A stretch of DNA of 64,000 bases from Paracoccaceae bacterium (GTDB taxonomy: Bacteria > Pseudomonadota > Alphaproteobacteria > Rhodobacterales > Rhodobacteraceae). Made by a program: the position numbers and the translations under genes. The notes below the pieces were generated by a model. It did no database searches. It was not told where the DNA came from and was given only the letters and a program-made list of their open reading frames with translations. Shown in pieces: positions 49,332 through 59,448 of the stretch. Numbering within the stretch: the stretch's first letter is position 1; each line of letters begins with the position of its first letter. Where the stretch lies: the NCBI GenBank assembly GCA_007692585.1, contig REBU01000041.1:1-64000 (forward strand). The letters run 5' to 3'.

Positions 49332-50324
49332 TTACCTCGCATCAGGCGCCGCCTGCGCCTTGGCCATGCTTTGTGCGCGGTTGTTTTCAGGCCGCAGGTT
49401 TCGAAGACTATGTGCCAGAAGATCGCGGAGAAAATATGGCGCGATGCGGTCGTCTTTGCGTTGCACCCGGCGTCGCAACTCCCAGATCAGCCCGCCCGTC
49501 AGATGGGCCAGTGTCGCAAGCCAGAAATGGATCTGCCCGCCGCGTTTGCGAAAATAGAGTGCGCGACTGTCGAACCAGTACTCCGGTTTGCGCGCCAGCC
49601 CTTTCACCCCGGTCGACGCGGCCGTGATATGCACGGCCCGCGCATGGGGCAGATAGACCCCGTGATAGCCCGCCTGATGGATGCGCAAACACAGGTCGGT
49701 TTCTTCGAAATAGAGGAAAAACCCCTCGTCAAAGAGCCCCACCTCATCCAGCACGCGGCGCGGGAACATCACGCTTGCACCTGCGCACCAGTCGATCCGG
49801 GTGATCTCGGTGGGCACGCCCTGCGGCACGATGTAGCGCGCGAGCGCGCGGCTGATGAAGCGCGTATGCGCGGCCCCCTCGAATTCCGACCAGATCGTGG
49901 GGAAGCGGAACACCGAGACATGATCCGTGCCGTCTTCGGCGCGCAGATGCCCGCCTGCGAAGCCGCAATCGCGATGGGCCAGCAGGTAGTCGCGCAGCGT
50001 TGCAATGGCGTCGGGGTCGGGGAAGGCGTCGGAATTGAGCAGATAGATGAAATCGGGTCGCCCGCCATCTGGCAGCCCCGCGCGGATTCCGGCGTTATTG
50101 CCTGCGCCGAAGCCGCCATTCTGGCCCGCCTGCAGCACCTGCACGCGCGGCCAGTCGGCGGTCTGCGTGCAAAGCCAATCGAAAGAGCCGTCCTGGCTGT
50201 CATTATCGACGATGGTGATGGCGCCCGCGACGCCCTCCATCGCGCGGAACGCGGCCTGCGCGGCGCGCAAGGTCATCTCTGCGGTGCGGTAATTCAGGAT
50301 CACGGTGAGCACGGTTTCAGTCAT
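49332..50324 (-). CDS. Family 2 glycosyltransferase (rhamnosyltransferase-like)
   Basis: VLTVILNYRTAEMTLRAAQAAF...ITIVDNDSQDGSFDWL...NAGIRAGLPDGGRPDFIYLLNSDAFPDPDAI; 4-bp overlap with PKS. Confidence 0.92.
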   Translation of the reverse strand: MTETVLTVILNYRTAEMTLRAAQAAFRAMEGVAGAITIVDNDSQDGSFDWLCTQTADWPRVQVLQAGQNGGFGAGNNAGIRAGLPDGGRPDFIYLLNSDAFPDPDAIATLRDYLLAHRDCGFAGGHLRAEDGTDHVSVFRFPTIWSEFEGAAHTRFISRALARYIVPQGVPTEITRIDWCAGASVMFPRRVLDEVGLFDEGFFLYFEETDLCLRIHQAGYHGVYLPHARAVHITAASTGVKGLARKPEYWFDSRALYFRKRGGQIHFWLATLAHLTGGLIWELRRRVQRKDDRIAPYFLRDLLAHSLRNLRPENNRAQSMAKAQAAPDAR

Positions 50325-53300
50325 TCGGCAGCCTTTCCCAGTCCCGAGCGCGCGGCGATCATCTGGCGCAGTTTCGCGGCGAGCACGCGGACGTTTGGTT
50401 CAAGTACCATCGAATCGTGATTGCCCGGAACCTCGAAAACCTGCAGCTGAGGCGCGAAGGGCGACCAGCCGTTATCGGGCAGGACATATTCCTTGGCGCG
50501 GCTGACCCAGGCCCCTTTCGTGACGCGCCAATGCTGATCAAGTGCCGGGCGGAAGAGCACCAGATTTCCCGCCCATGGCTGCACCTGATAGGCCGCAACC
50601 GCGCTGCGAAACGCGGCTTCGATCGCGGCATTGTGGAAGGCATCTGCACTGTCGATGGCAGGGCCTTGCGCGAGCGTGCCCTGCCATGCGCGGCGCGCGC
50701 GCCACCATTCGAGCGCATAGCCTGGCCCCTTGCGGCGAAATTCGGCAAGCTTGATCAGCATCCGGTCGGGCCTGGACAGGCGCGGGGTGACCGGCAGGGG
50801 CGTGTCGAGAAGCACCACGATCTCGACGCTTTCGCCTGCCGCTTCAAGCTGGCGCGCGATTTCATAGGCTGTGATCCCGCCGCCCGAAAAGCCGCCCAGC
50901 AGATAGGGCCCATGTGGCTGGACCTGCCGCATTTCCGCGATGTAATCGGCGGCGGCGTCCTCGATGCGGTCATGGGGGGCGGCGCCCCCGAACAGGCCAC
51001 GGGCCTGCAGCCCGTAGAAGGGCCGGTCGCGGCCCAGGAGCATGGCAAGATGGCGCAGGTTGAGCACATTGCCAAACATGCCCGCGACCAGAAAGAAGGG
51101 GCGGCGCTGACCGCCTTCGCCCTCATGCATCGCCACCAGATGGGTGAAGCGGCGCAGCGGTGTGGGGCTGCGCGGGGCCATATCCGGGCCTGCCTCTGGC
51201 GCGGTGGCGGCGGTGATGATTTTCGCACAGGCCGCAATGGTGGGGGCTTCAAAAAGCACTGACATCGGGAAATCGACCCCGAAGGTTTTGCGGATCTGTG
51301 CAAACAGCCGCACCGCGATCAGGGAATGGCCCCCGAGATCGAAGAAATCATCCTCGACGCCGATCTCTTCGACGCCCAGAAGATCTGACCAGAACCCTGC
51401 GAGCATGCGCTCCACGTCATTGCGCGGCGCGATGAAATCGGTCGCAAGTGTGGGGCGCGCGTAGCGGGTGGTCAGCCGGTCGCGCTGGGCGGCGCGGTCA
51501 AGCTGCGCGCAAAGCGACGCTGGCGCGATGGAGGAGACGATCAGCCGCGATTGCCCCAGTGTCAGGGCGCGCAGGAATGCCTCGGCCCCTTCCTGCGGGG
51601 TGATGCCAAGCGCCAGCATCTCGCGCAGGCGTTCTTCGGCGGGCGAGAATGTGGTGCGGGTGTCGGGCGTGTCGCGCTCGATCTCACTCGCGCGGATCGG
51701 GGCGGCGTCTGCGAAACTGCCTGCGCTCAGCCGCTTGACAGTGAAGCTTTCGATCTCGGCCAGCACGGTGCCGTCAGGGGTCGCGATGGTCACGTCGAAA
51801 CTGGCAAATCCCGGCTCTGCGCCGCTGCGCAGGCGGGCATGGCTGACCAGATCGGCGGGCAGCGCCTGCCAGACCGTGACCCGGCCATAGGAGAGCGGCA
51901 CCCAGAGGTTTGCGCCGCCATAGCCGGGGATCAGTTCCATCGCCCAGCCTGTCGCCAGATCCATCAGCGCCGGGTGCAGGATATGGCCTGCGGTCAGATC
52001 GCTGTGAAACTGTTCCGGCAGGGACAGATGCGCGAGTCCTTCGCGAGCCCCGTAAGCCAGCCGGGTCAGCACGCGCCAGCGCGGCCCGAAGGTCAGATGC
52101 GCCTCTTGCGGGCTGGCCAGTCCCGGCCCCGCGCGCTGATCGGGGCAGGCGGCGCTGATCGCGGCCAGATCCAGCGCTGCGGGTGCGGGCTGCGGCTCCG
52201 GGCGCAGCTGGGCCTGCGCATTGAGCACGAAGCCTGCGCTGCCGCCCTCGGTCACATCGCTGCGCAGGCTGAAGCGGTAGCCGGTCCCGGTCCGTTCCAG
52301 TGTCGCGCGCAGCGCGCGATGATCCGTGACCGTCACGGCGCGGAAGAAATAGAGATCCTCGATCGCGAAAGCGCCGATCTCGCCCTGCGCGCGCAGGGCC
52401 TGTGCCGCGATGTCGAGATAGGCCGTGCCCGGCAGCACCGCCATGCCGTCGCGGGTGCGATGCTCATCGACGACCCAGGCTTGCGCGTCGAGCCGCAGGC
52501 TGAGGCGGCGATTGCCGCGCGGGTCGACATCCATCTGGTCGATCAGCGGCAGGTCGCAAGGCGTCGCAGGCGCTTGCGGCAGCGTGCCGAGGCGCTGGGC
52601 CATGGCATCGGCGGCCATGCCCGCTTCGGCCCAGATCCCCCAGTTCAGCGTCAGGACACGGGTCTTGCCGCCAATGCGGGATTGCGCATAGGCATCGAGA
52701 TAGGCATTCGCCGCGACATAATCGACCTGTCCGGCAGGTGCGGTCAGCGTCGAGGTCGAGGAAAACAGCACCATCACCTGCAGCGCGCCGTCGGGCAGAA
52801 GCGCGTCGATTACATGCAGGCCATGCAGCTTGGGCGCAAACACGCTTTCGATATCGGCTGTGGATTTCGCCAGAAGCGGCGCGTCGTGAAGCGCACCTGC
52901 CGCGTGGATCAGCCCGTATGGCGCGCCAAAATCCGCGGTGGCCCTGTCCAGCGCGGTGCGCATCTCGTCGATATTGGCGACATCGGCCTGCACGGCCTGC
53001 ACCGCCCCGCCCAGCGCTTCCAGACGCTCCAGCGCCATGATCCGGCGGCTGGTCGCATCGGCAGGGCCGTGGCGGTCTTTCCACGCGGCCCAATCGGCGC
53101 GCGGTGGCAGGGGGCTGCGCGCGACAAGCGTGATGCGCGCGGCAAAACGGGTGATCAGCGTTTCGGCCAGCGTCAGGCCGATGCCGCCAAAGCCGCCGGT
53201 GATGATCCAATGCGCGGCTTCGGGCAGATCCGGCATGTCGGGGGGCAGCGGCACCGCGCGCAGCTGCTGCGCATAGCGCTTGGCGTTGCGGATCAGCGCC

Positions 53301-56300
53301 GTGCTGTTGGTCGGGCGGGCGCACAGCTCTTCGAGCAGCATCTCGACCCCGGCGCTGGCATCGATATCGAGCGTGGCACAGCTCAGCCCCGCAAGCTCGC
53401 GCGGGGCGACGCGGGCAGGCCCGGCGATCATGGCCTTTTCGGGGTTGCGCAGAACTTCCCCGTCCCGCGCCTGCGCCCCATTGGTGACCACGGTCAGATG
53501 CACCGGAAGGGCCAGATTTTCGCTTTGCATGGCCTGCGCTAGGAAGGTCAGCGCATAGAAGCCCTGTTCAAGATTGCGATGCAGGAAGTTCGAGCCGGGG
53601 CGGAAGGCCTCGCCCGATGTGACCAGCCAGAAATGCGCGATCCGCGTGGGCGCGATGCCTGCGGCGATCAGCTCGGCCAGAAGCCGCGCATAGGCGGCCT
53701 GTCCATGTTCGGGCGCAAGCGTGTAGAGCTGATCGGATTTGCGCGCGAACCTATCGCCCGCGCGGACTTCGACCACGCGCTGGCCTGCCGCGCGCAATGC
53801 AGCAATGACCGGCGCGGCGCGGCCTGTGTCATCTGCGAAAATCAGCCATGTCTCGGCCAGCTGATCAAGATCGCGCATCACGTCGAGGTCGCAATCGGCA
53901 TAGGCGGGTTTCCAGCGCGTCTGGCTGGCCCAGTCGCGCAGATCGTCCAGCCGTTCCAGACCCGGCGCGGGCGCAGTGGTGGCAGCGGTGCCGGGGTCGA
54001 TGAAATAGCGCGCGCGCTGGAACGGATAGCTGGGCAGGCGCACGCGATTGCGCCGCGCATCGCCCCAGATCTGCGCCCAGTCGAATGTCCCGCCCAGCGC
54101 CCAGATGCGCCCCAGAACGCCCAGATGATAGAGGTCATCGGCGATGTCTTCGTCGCGGTGGCGCAGCGCGCAGAGCACTTGCTGGCTGGCCACCCCGGCG
54201 GGCATCTGCGCCAGTGAGCTGAGCGCGCGGCCCGGTCCCATTTCGATATAGATGCGATTGGGGGCCGCGCTGAGCGTTTCCATGCAGGCGGAAAAGCGCA
54301 CGGTCTGGCGCAGATGCTGCACCCAGTAGTCGGGGTCGGTCGCCTGCGCGGCGGTCAGCGGCTGGCCGGTCGTGTTCGAGATCACCGGCAGCTGCGGCGG
54401 GTGCAGGCTCAGCCCTGCCAGATAGGCGCGGAATTCGGGCAGGATCGGCTCCAGCATCCGGCTATGGGCGGCGATATCGATGGCGATGCGCTGCGGCTCG
54501 ATCCCGTCGGCACGCAAGCGCGCATCGAGCGCGGCCAGCGCCGCTTCCGGCCCGGAAATCACGGTCAGCTCGGGCGCGTTGATCGCGGCCAGATCCAGCT
54601 CTGGGCTTAGATAGCGGGCCAGCGCGTCGGGCGAGAGCGGCACGGAGAGCATGCCGCCCGCAGGCACTGTGTCAAAGAGCTTGCCGCGCAGATGCACAAG
54701 GCCGATGCAGTCTTCAAAGGACATGACGCCCGCCAGACAGGCCGCGACATTCTCGCCCATGGAATGGCCGACGATGAGCGACGGGGTCACGCCCCAGCCG
54801 ATGAACATCTGCGCCAGCGCATATTCGGTGATCATGATCAGCGGCAGTTGCACCGAGGGCCGTGTGAGTGCGGCATTGGCCGCGTCCTCCGCACCCGTAT
54901 CCGGCAGCCACAGCGCGCGCAGGTCGTGGTCATGGCGCGGCTGCAACCAGTCGAGGCCCCGGTCCATCCATTCGGCAAAGACCGGCTCGGTCTGATAGAG
55001 GTCGCGCGCCATGCCCGCATATTGCGCGCCGCCGCCGGGGAACATGAAGACCATCTGCGGCGCGTCGAGCGCGTGATGGGTGAAGACCCGGCGGGGCCGC
55101 TCCTCGTCAAGCAAATCGGCGGCCTCGGCATGGGTTTCGGCGACAAGCACGCGGCGATGCTCGAAGCCCGTGCGGCCCTGCGCCAGTGTGAAGGCCACAT
55201 CGGCCAGCGGCTGGTCGGGATGGGCGCGCAGATGGGCGGCGAGATTGCGCGCGGCGTCCTTAAGCGCGGCTTTTGAGCGCGCCGAGAGCGTCAGGATCTG
55301 GAACGGCCAGTCGCTGGGCGCGGACGGGGGCTGTGCGGGCGCTTCTTCGAGCACCACATGCGCGTTTGTGCCGCCCACGCCCAGCGAATTGACGCCTGCG
55401 CGCAAGGGGCCGCGCGCCTGCCACGGGGTCAGGCGGTCATTGACGACAAAGGGGCTTGCGTCGAAATCAATGGCGGGGTTCGGGGAAGCATAGCCAAGGC
55501 TGGGCGGCAATTCGCGGTGCTGAAGCGCGCAGGCCGCCTTGATCAGCGAGGCGACGCCCGCCGCCGTGTCCAGATGGCCGATATTGGTCTTGACCGAGCC
55601 GATCCGGCAGAAGCCGCGCTTGTCGGTGCCGAAGCCTTCGGTCAGGGCCGCGACCTCGATCGGATCGCCGAGATGGGTGCCGGTGCCGTGACATTCGACG
55701 TAAGAGATGCTCTCGGCATCGACGCCTGCGACCTGATGCGCTTCGGCAATCGCGCGGGCCTGGCCTTCGACGGAGGGGGCCAGATAGCCCGCTTTCTGCG
55801 CGCCGTCATTGTTGATCGCGCTGCCCTTGATCACGGCGATGATCTGATCGCCATCGGCCAGCGCGTCGCTGAGCCTGCGCAGCACCACCGCGCCCGCGCC
55901 CGAGCCGAAGACCGTGCCCTGCGCGCGATGGTCAAAGGCATGGCATTGCCCGTCGGGCGACAGGATTTCATTCTCGCGAAACAGATAGCCGCGTCCCTGG
56001 GGCAGCTCGATGGTCACGCCGCCTGCCAGCGCCATGTCACATTCGCCCGTCAGCAGCGCCTGCACCGCGTAATGCACGGCCACCAGCGAGGTGGAGCAGG
56101 CGGTCTGCACATTGACCGACGGGCCGCGCAGGTCAAAGACATGGCTGACGCGGGTGGCGAGGAAGTCCTTGTCATTGCCGGTATGGCGCAGCAGGAACAG
56201 GCCCACATCCTCGACCAGATCGGGGTTCGAGCAGAGATTGAAATAGAAATAACTGCCCATCCCGCAGCCCGCGAAGACGCCCACGGGGCCGGGGAAGCCG

Positions 56301-56629
56301 CGGGGCGGGTGGCCTGCATGCTCGAAAGCTTCCCAGGCGACCTCAAGGAATTGGCGGTGTTGCGGATCGAGGATCGCGGCATCCTTGGGCGAGAAGCCGA
56401 AGGCGTCGGGATCGAAATCGGCAAAGCCTTCGAGCGGGGCCGCAAAGGGGACGTAATTGACCGCGCGCATCCGCGCGGGGCTCTCGCCTGCGGCCTCCAG
56501 CTCCTCGGGGCTGAGGCGGCGGATGCTGGAGCGCCCGGCGCGCAGATTGTCCCAGAACGCGGCCACTGACGCGGCACCGGGCAGATGCGCGGCCATGCCG
56601 ATGATGGCGATGTCACTGTCGCGTGTCAT
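50321..56629 (-). CDS. Type I PKS: KS-AT-KR-DH-ACP-TE
   Basis: KS VQTACSTSLVAVHYAVQALLTGECDMALAGG and VECHGTGTHLGDPIE; AT FMFPGGGAQYAGMA, GHSMGENVAAC; KR WIITGGFGGIGLTLAETLI and VDYVAANAYLDAYA; DH VVDEHRTRDGMAVLPGTAYLDIA and LHPALMDLATGWA; ACP DDFFDLGGHSLIAVRLF; TE LLGGFSGGGITAYEIARQL. Confidence 0.95.
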   Translation of the reverse strand: MTRDSDIAIIGMAAHLPGAASVAAFWDNLRAGRSSIRRLSPEELEAAGESPARMRAVNYVPFAAPLEGFADFDPDAFGFSPKDAAILDPQHRQFLEVAWEAFEHAGHPPRGFPGPVGVFAGCGMGSYFYFNLCSNPDLVEDVGLFLLRHTGNDKDFLATRVSHVFDLRGPSVNVQTACSTSLVAVHYAVQALLTGECDMALAGGVTIELPQGRGYLFRENEILSPDGQCHAFDHRAQGTVFGSGAGAVVLRRLSDALADGDQIIAVIKGSAINNDGAQKAGYLAPSVEGQARAIAEAHQVAGVDAESISYVECHGTGTHLGDPIEVAALTEGFGTDKRGFCRIGSVKTNIGHLDTAAGVASLIKAACALQHRELPPSLGYASPNPAIDFDASPFVVNDRLTPWQARGPLRAGVNSLGVGGTNAHVVLEEAPAQPPSAPSDWPFQILTLSARSKAALKDAARNLAAHLRAHPDQPLADVAFTLAQGRTGFEHRRVLVAETHAEAADLLDEERPRRVFTHHALDAPQMVFMFPGGGAQYAGMARDLYQTEPVFAEWMDRGLDWLQPRHDHDLRALWLPDTGAEDAANAALTRPSVQLPLIMITEYALAQMFIGWGVTPSLIVGHSMGENVAACLAGVMSFEDCIGLVHLRGKLFDTVPAGGMLSVPLSPDALARYLSPELDLAAINAPELTVISGPEAALAALDARLRADGIEPQRIAIDIAAHSRMLEPILPEFRAYLAGLSLHPPQLPVISNTTGQPLTAAQATDPDYWVQHLRQTVRFSACMETLSAAPNRIYIEMGPGRALSSLAQMPAGVASQQVLCALRHRDEDIADDLYHLGVLGRIWALGGTFDWAQIWGDARRNRVRLPSYPFQRARYFIDPGTAATTAPAPGLERLDDLRDWASQTRWKPAYADCDLDVMRDLDQLAETWLIFADDTGRAAPVIAALRAAGQRVVEVRAGDRFARKSDQLYTLAPEHGQAAYARLLAELIAAGIAPTRIAHFWLVTSGEAFRPGSNFLHRNLEQGFYALTFLAQAMQSENLALPVHLTVVTNGAQARDGEVLRNPEKAMIAGPARVAPRELAGLSCATLDIDASAGVEMLLEELCARPTNSTALIRNAKRYAQQLRAVPLPPDMPDLPEAAHWIITGGFGGIGLTLAETLITRFAARITLVARSPLPPRADWAAWKDRHGPADATSRRIMALERLEALGGAVQAVQADVANIDEMRTALDRATADFGAPYGLIHAAGALHDAPLLAKSTADIESVFAPKLHGLHVIDALLPDGALQVMVLFSSTSTLTAPAGQVDYVAANAYLDAYAQSRIGGKTRVLTLNWGIWAEAGMAADAMAQRLGTLPQAPATPCDLPLIDQMDVDPRGNRRLSLRLDAQAWVVDEHRTRDGMAVLPGTAYLDIAAQALRAQGEIGAFAIEDLYFFRAVTVTDHRALRATLERTGTGYRFSLRSDVTEGGSAGFVLNAQAQLRPEPQPAPAALDLAAISAACPDQRAGPGLASPQEAHLTFGPRWRVLTRLAYGAREGLAHLSLPEQFHSDLTAGHILHPALMDLATGWAMELIPGYGGANLWVPLSYGRVTVWQALPADLVSHARLRSGAEPGFASFDVTIATPDGTVLAEIESFTVKRLSAGSFADAAPIRASEIERDTPDTRTTFSPAEERLREMLALGITPQEGAEAFLRALTLGQSRLIVSSIAPASLCAQLDRAAQRDRLTTRYARPTLATDFIAPRNDVERMLAGFWSDLLGVEEIGVEDDFFDLGGHSLIAVRLFAQIRKTFGVDFPMSVLFEAPTIAACAKIITAATAPEAGPDMAPRSPTPLRRFTHLVAMHEGEGGQRRPFFLVAGMFGNVLNLRHLAMLLGRDRPFYGLQARGLFGGAAPHDRIEDAAADYIAEMRQVQPHGPYLLGGFSGGGITAYEIARQLEAAGESVEIVVLLDTPLPVTPRLSRPDRMLIKLAEFRRKGPGYALEWWRARRAWQGTLAQGPAIDSADAFHNAAIEAAFRSAVAAYQVQPWAGNLVLFRPALDQHWRVTKGAWVSRAKEYVLPDNGWSPFAPQLQVFEVPGNHDSMVLEPNVRVLAAKLRQMIAARSGLGKAAE

Positions 56630-58116
56630 CGGGCAAGCTCCTTGCCGCTGCGCCCGCGCGGATCATTGATCCGCGCGCCTGCCAGCAATCCGCCACGCGG
56701 CAGACCATCGGCCAAATGCGGGGCCTCGGCGCGCTGGCGGGCGCGGATCTGTTCGGCATGGCCCAGAAGCGCGCCCGCCAGCAGCCATGTCAGCGGGATC
56801 AGCGTGGCATTGGGCAAAAGATCGATCAGATTGGCCCCATGCAACAGCGCAACGATGCCCATAACGCGGGGCACCTGGGCTTTTGGCACGCGCCGATAGA
56901 GGCGGTAGAGCGCGAATAGCGGCAGGCATAACAGCCCGAACGTGCCCAGATAGCCGATCCAGCCATATTGGCCGATGACGATCACCCACATCCCGTCAGA
57001 GATGGTCACGATCTCGCCCGAGAGCGGATCGCGGATCAGATTGCGCCCCCAGCCGCCCCAGCCCACCAGCGGCTTTTCCCAGGCATGGGCCAGCAGCAGG
57101 TCTTCATTGTCGAACCGGAATTCCAGCGATTGCGCGCGTTCGGGCCAGCGCGTGTAGAGATACTCGACCACGGCGCGCGTGGGCAGCAGATCCGCACCGC
57201 GCAACAGCGGATAGGTGATCGCCACCAGCGCCATGCCTGCCGCAACGCGCAACTGCGCGCGCACCGACGCAAAGAGCACCAGCGGCGCCAGCGCCAGCAC
57301 GAACAAGCGTGCGCCCATGCTCTTGCACAGCCACAGGATCACCAGCAGGTAGAGCGCGATGGCCAGTTTCTGCAGGCGCTCAGCGGGTTGGGCCTCGCGC
57401 AGGAAATAGAGCGCGCTGAGCCCCGCGGTCGCCGCGAAAAACGCCACCCACAGCCCGTGGGGCATGAAGACGATGGGGCGGAAGCCGCCCTCGCGCATCA
57501 TCTGTGCGAAATCATGCTGGAAGAAGCCGTAGATATTGGTGTGCAGCTGCGGGCTGAAGCGGACTTCATAGAGCATCGGCACCGAATAGATCAGCCCGGC
57601 AATCACCAGCGCGCGCAGGACTTCGCGCAGCGCGGCTTCCGAGGCGAGCAGCTGGCGGGCCATGATGAAGGGCAACAGCAGAATGATCGCGCGCACCAGC
57701 GCTGAGATGGAATCATAGACCCGCATCCCCGGCAGGACGGTCACCTCTTCCAGCGCAAGTTGCATGCGACCAAGCTGGACATGGCCATAGACCAGCGAGT
57801 CGGTATTGGTGAAGACCGAGGCCACTGGCGCGGCGATCAGCAGCGCAAGGAAGACCCGCGCCAAGACGCCGTCAGGCAGGACCGCAAAGCGCAGGCGCGC
57901 GACCATGATCGCCAGGACAAAGGCCGTCAGGTTGGGGATCGACACCTTGTCGAAGGCGGGGATCATCGGCAAGTTGAATTCGGTCAACTCAGGCAGAAGC
58001 ATGTAGCCCCCGAGGATCGCCCAGATGAAGGCGCGTTCGGGCGGCATTTTGCGAAACATCCACCAGATCGCGAGCGGCCAGAGCAACAAAACCGTATAGG
58101 CGATGACATTGGGCAT
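56626..58116 (-). CDS. O-antigen ligase/polymerase-like polytopic membrane protein
   Basis: About 10 hydrophobic segments; PMLYEVRFSPQLHTNIYGFFQHDFAQMMREGGFRPIVFMPHGLWVAFF conserved loop; position next to Wzz-like gene. Confidence 0.75.
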   Translation of the reverse strand: MPNVIAYTVLLLWPLAIWWMFRKMPPERAFIWAILGGYMLLPELTEFNLPMIPAFDKVSIPNLTAFVLAIMVARLRFAVLPDGVLARVFLALLIAAPVASVFTNTDSLVYGHVQLGRMQLALEEVTVLPGMRVYDSISALVRAIILLLPFIMARQLLASEAALREVLRALVIAGLIYSVPMLYEVRFSPQLHTNIYGFFQHDFAQMMREGGFRPIVFMPHGLWVAFFAATAGLSALYFLREAQPAERLQKLAIALYLLVILWLCKSMGARLFVLALAPLVLFASVRAQLRVAAGMALVAITYPLLRGADLLPTRAVVEYLYTRWPERAQSLEFRFDNEDLLLAHAWEKPLVGWGGWGRNLIRDPLSGEIVTISDGMWVIVIGQYGWIGYLGTFGLLCLPLFALYRLYRRVPKAQVPRVMGIVALLHGANLIDLLPNATLIPLTWLLAGALLGHAEQIRARQRAEAPHLADGLPRGGLLAGARINDPRGRSGKELAR

Positions 58117-58134
58117 GATCGAACGCGCCCCGCT

Positions 58135-59415
58135 CTATCTCGGGGACAGGGTCAGGATGGCCAGCAGTGTCAGCACCACGGCCCCTGCGATGGCGCCCCA
58201 TTGCAACCGCGTGCGGCGGCGCTCGGCAGGCAGCACCAGTGCTGGCAGCACGAGCACAGGGCGCATCCCCAGTTCGCGCTGCACTTGTGCTGTGCTGCGC
58301 AACGCCGGGCGCAACACTTCGTAGCTGAAGGCGGCCAGAACAGCGAGCAGCCCACCCGCGATCACTGCCAGACGCGCGATCTGCCGCTTGGAGCGCGTGA
58401 TGGCGAATTGCGGGGCAGTGGCTTGTTCAACGATCTCGAAGGTGGCGCTGCGCGAATCCGCTTCGAGCCGCAGCGCGGCTTCGGCTGCGGCAACCTGCCC
58501 GGCCACATCGCTGATGCGGTCCTGCAGACGGGCTTCGCGTTCGCCAAACATGCCCAGCACGCGCTCGGCTTCGGCGACGCTCTGGAAAAACGGCTCGAAT
58601 TCGGTTTGGCGCTGTTCCAGCCGAGCGAGTTCGGAGCGGCGCACGCTGAGGGTTTCACGCAGCTGCACCTGGCGGCGCGGCGAAACATTCTGTGCGCTCA
58701 GCCCTTCCAGCTCGGCCTCGGCGGCGTCGATTTCGCTGCGCGTGGTTTCCATCGCGTCGATCAGGCGAGCCAGCTCGGCGCGGCGCATCTCGGCGCTGAA
58801 GGACATGACATTTGCGTTCTCGGTGCTGAAGGCGCGGGCCTCGGCGCGCAGGGCGTCAAGCTCGGCGGCAAGCCGCGCTTCCTCGGTTCGCAGAAAGTCC
58901 AGCGTCTGCTGCGCCCGGGCCGTGCGCCCCGCACCGGTTTCCTGCACCACGATCTGCGCGAGTTCATTGGCAATCGCGGCGGATGTCTCGCCCGACGGCG
59001 CGCGCACCATGATCACCATCGACGCCAGTGCGCCGTCCGAGCCGAAGCCCACATTCACGGCGGCTTGCGACAGAAGGGTGATCGACTGGCGCATCATCTC
59101 GGCGCGTTGCTGCGCGGGCAGGGCCATGAACAGCCCGTAATCATCGGCAATGCGCAGCATGTTCTCGCGCGAGGTCAGGCGTTGCTCGATCAGCTGCATC
59201 AGCCGCGCGGAGGATCCCGCAGGCGTGCCGCGCACAGCGTCTTCCGAGACCGATTCGACCCGCGTCGACAGGATCGCCACGGCCTGAAACACAGGCGTAT
59301 TGCGCAACGCGATGAACACCCCGATGCACAGCCCCAACCCCAGCCCGAGCAGGATGACGGGCCAGCGCCGCCGCAAGAAGTCGTAAAATTCCTGAAAAGA
59401 TTGGATCGGACCCAT
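58135..59415 (-). CDS. Wzz/GumC-like polysaccharide chain-length / export protein
   Basis: N-terminal FYDFLRRRWPVILLGLGLGLCIGVFIAL, long coiled coil, C-terminal TM. Confidence 0.88.
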   Translation of the reverse strand: MGPIQSFQEFYDFLRRRWPVILLGLGLGLCIGVFIALRNTPVFQAVAILSTRVESVSEDAVRGTPAGSSARLMQLIEQRLTSRENMLRIADDYGLFMALPAQQRAEMMRQSITLLSQAAVNVGFGSDGALASMVIMVRAPSGETSAAIANELAQIVVQETGAGRTARAQQTLDFLRTEEARLAAELDALRAEARAFSTENANVMSFSAEMRRAELARLIDAMETTRSEIDAAEAELEGLSAQNVSPRRQVQLRETLSVRRSELARLEQRQTEFEPFFQSVAEAERVLGMFGEREARLQDRISDVAGQVAAAEAALRLEADSRSATFEIVEQATAPQFAITRSKRQIARLAVIAGGLLAVLAAFSYEVLRPALRSTAQVQRELGMRPVLVLPALVLPAERRRTRLQWGAIAGAVVLTLLAILTLSPR

Positions 59416-59448
59416 GGAAGGAGTGCTTTCACGCAGTTCTGGCAGGCA

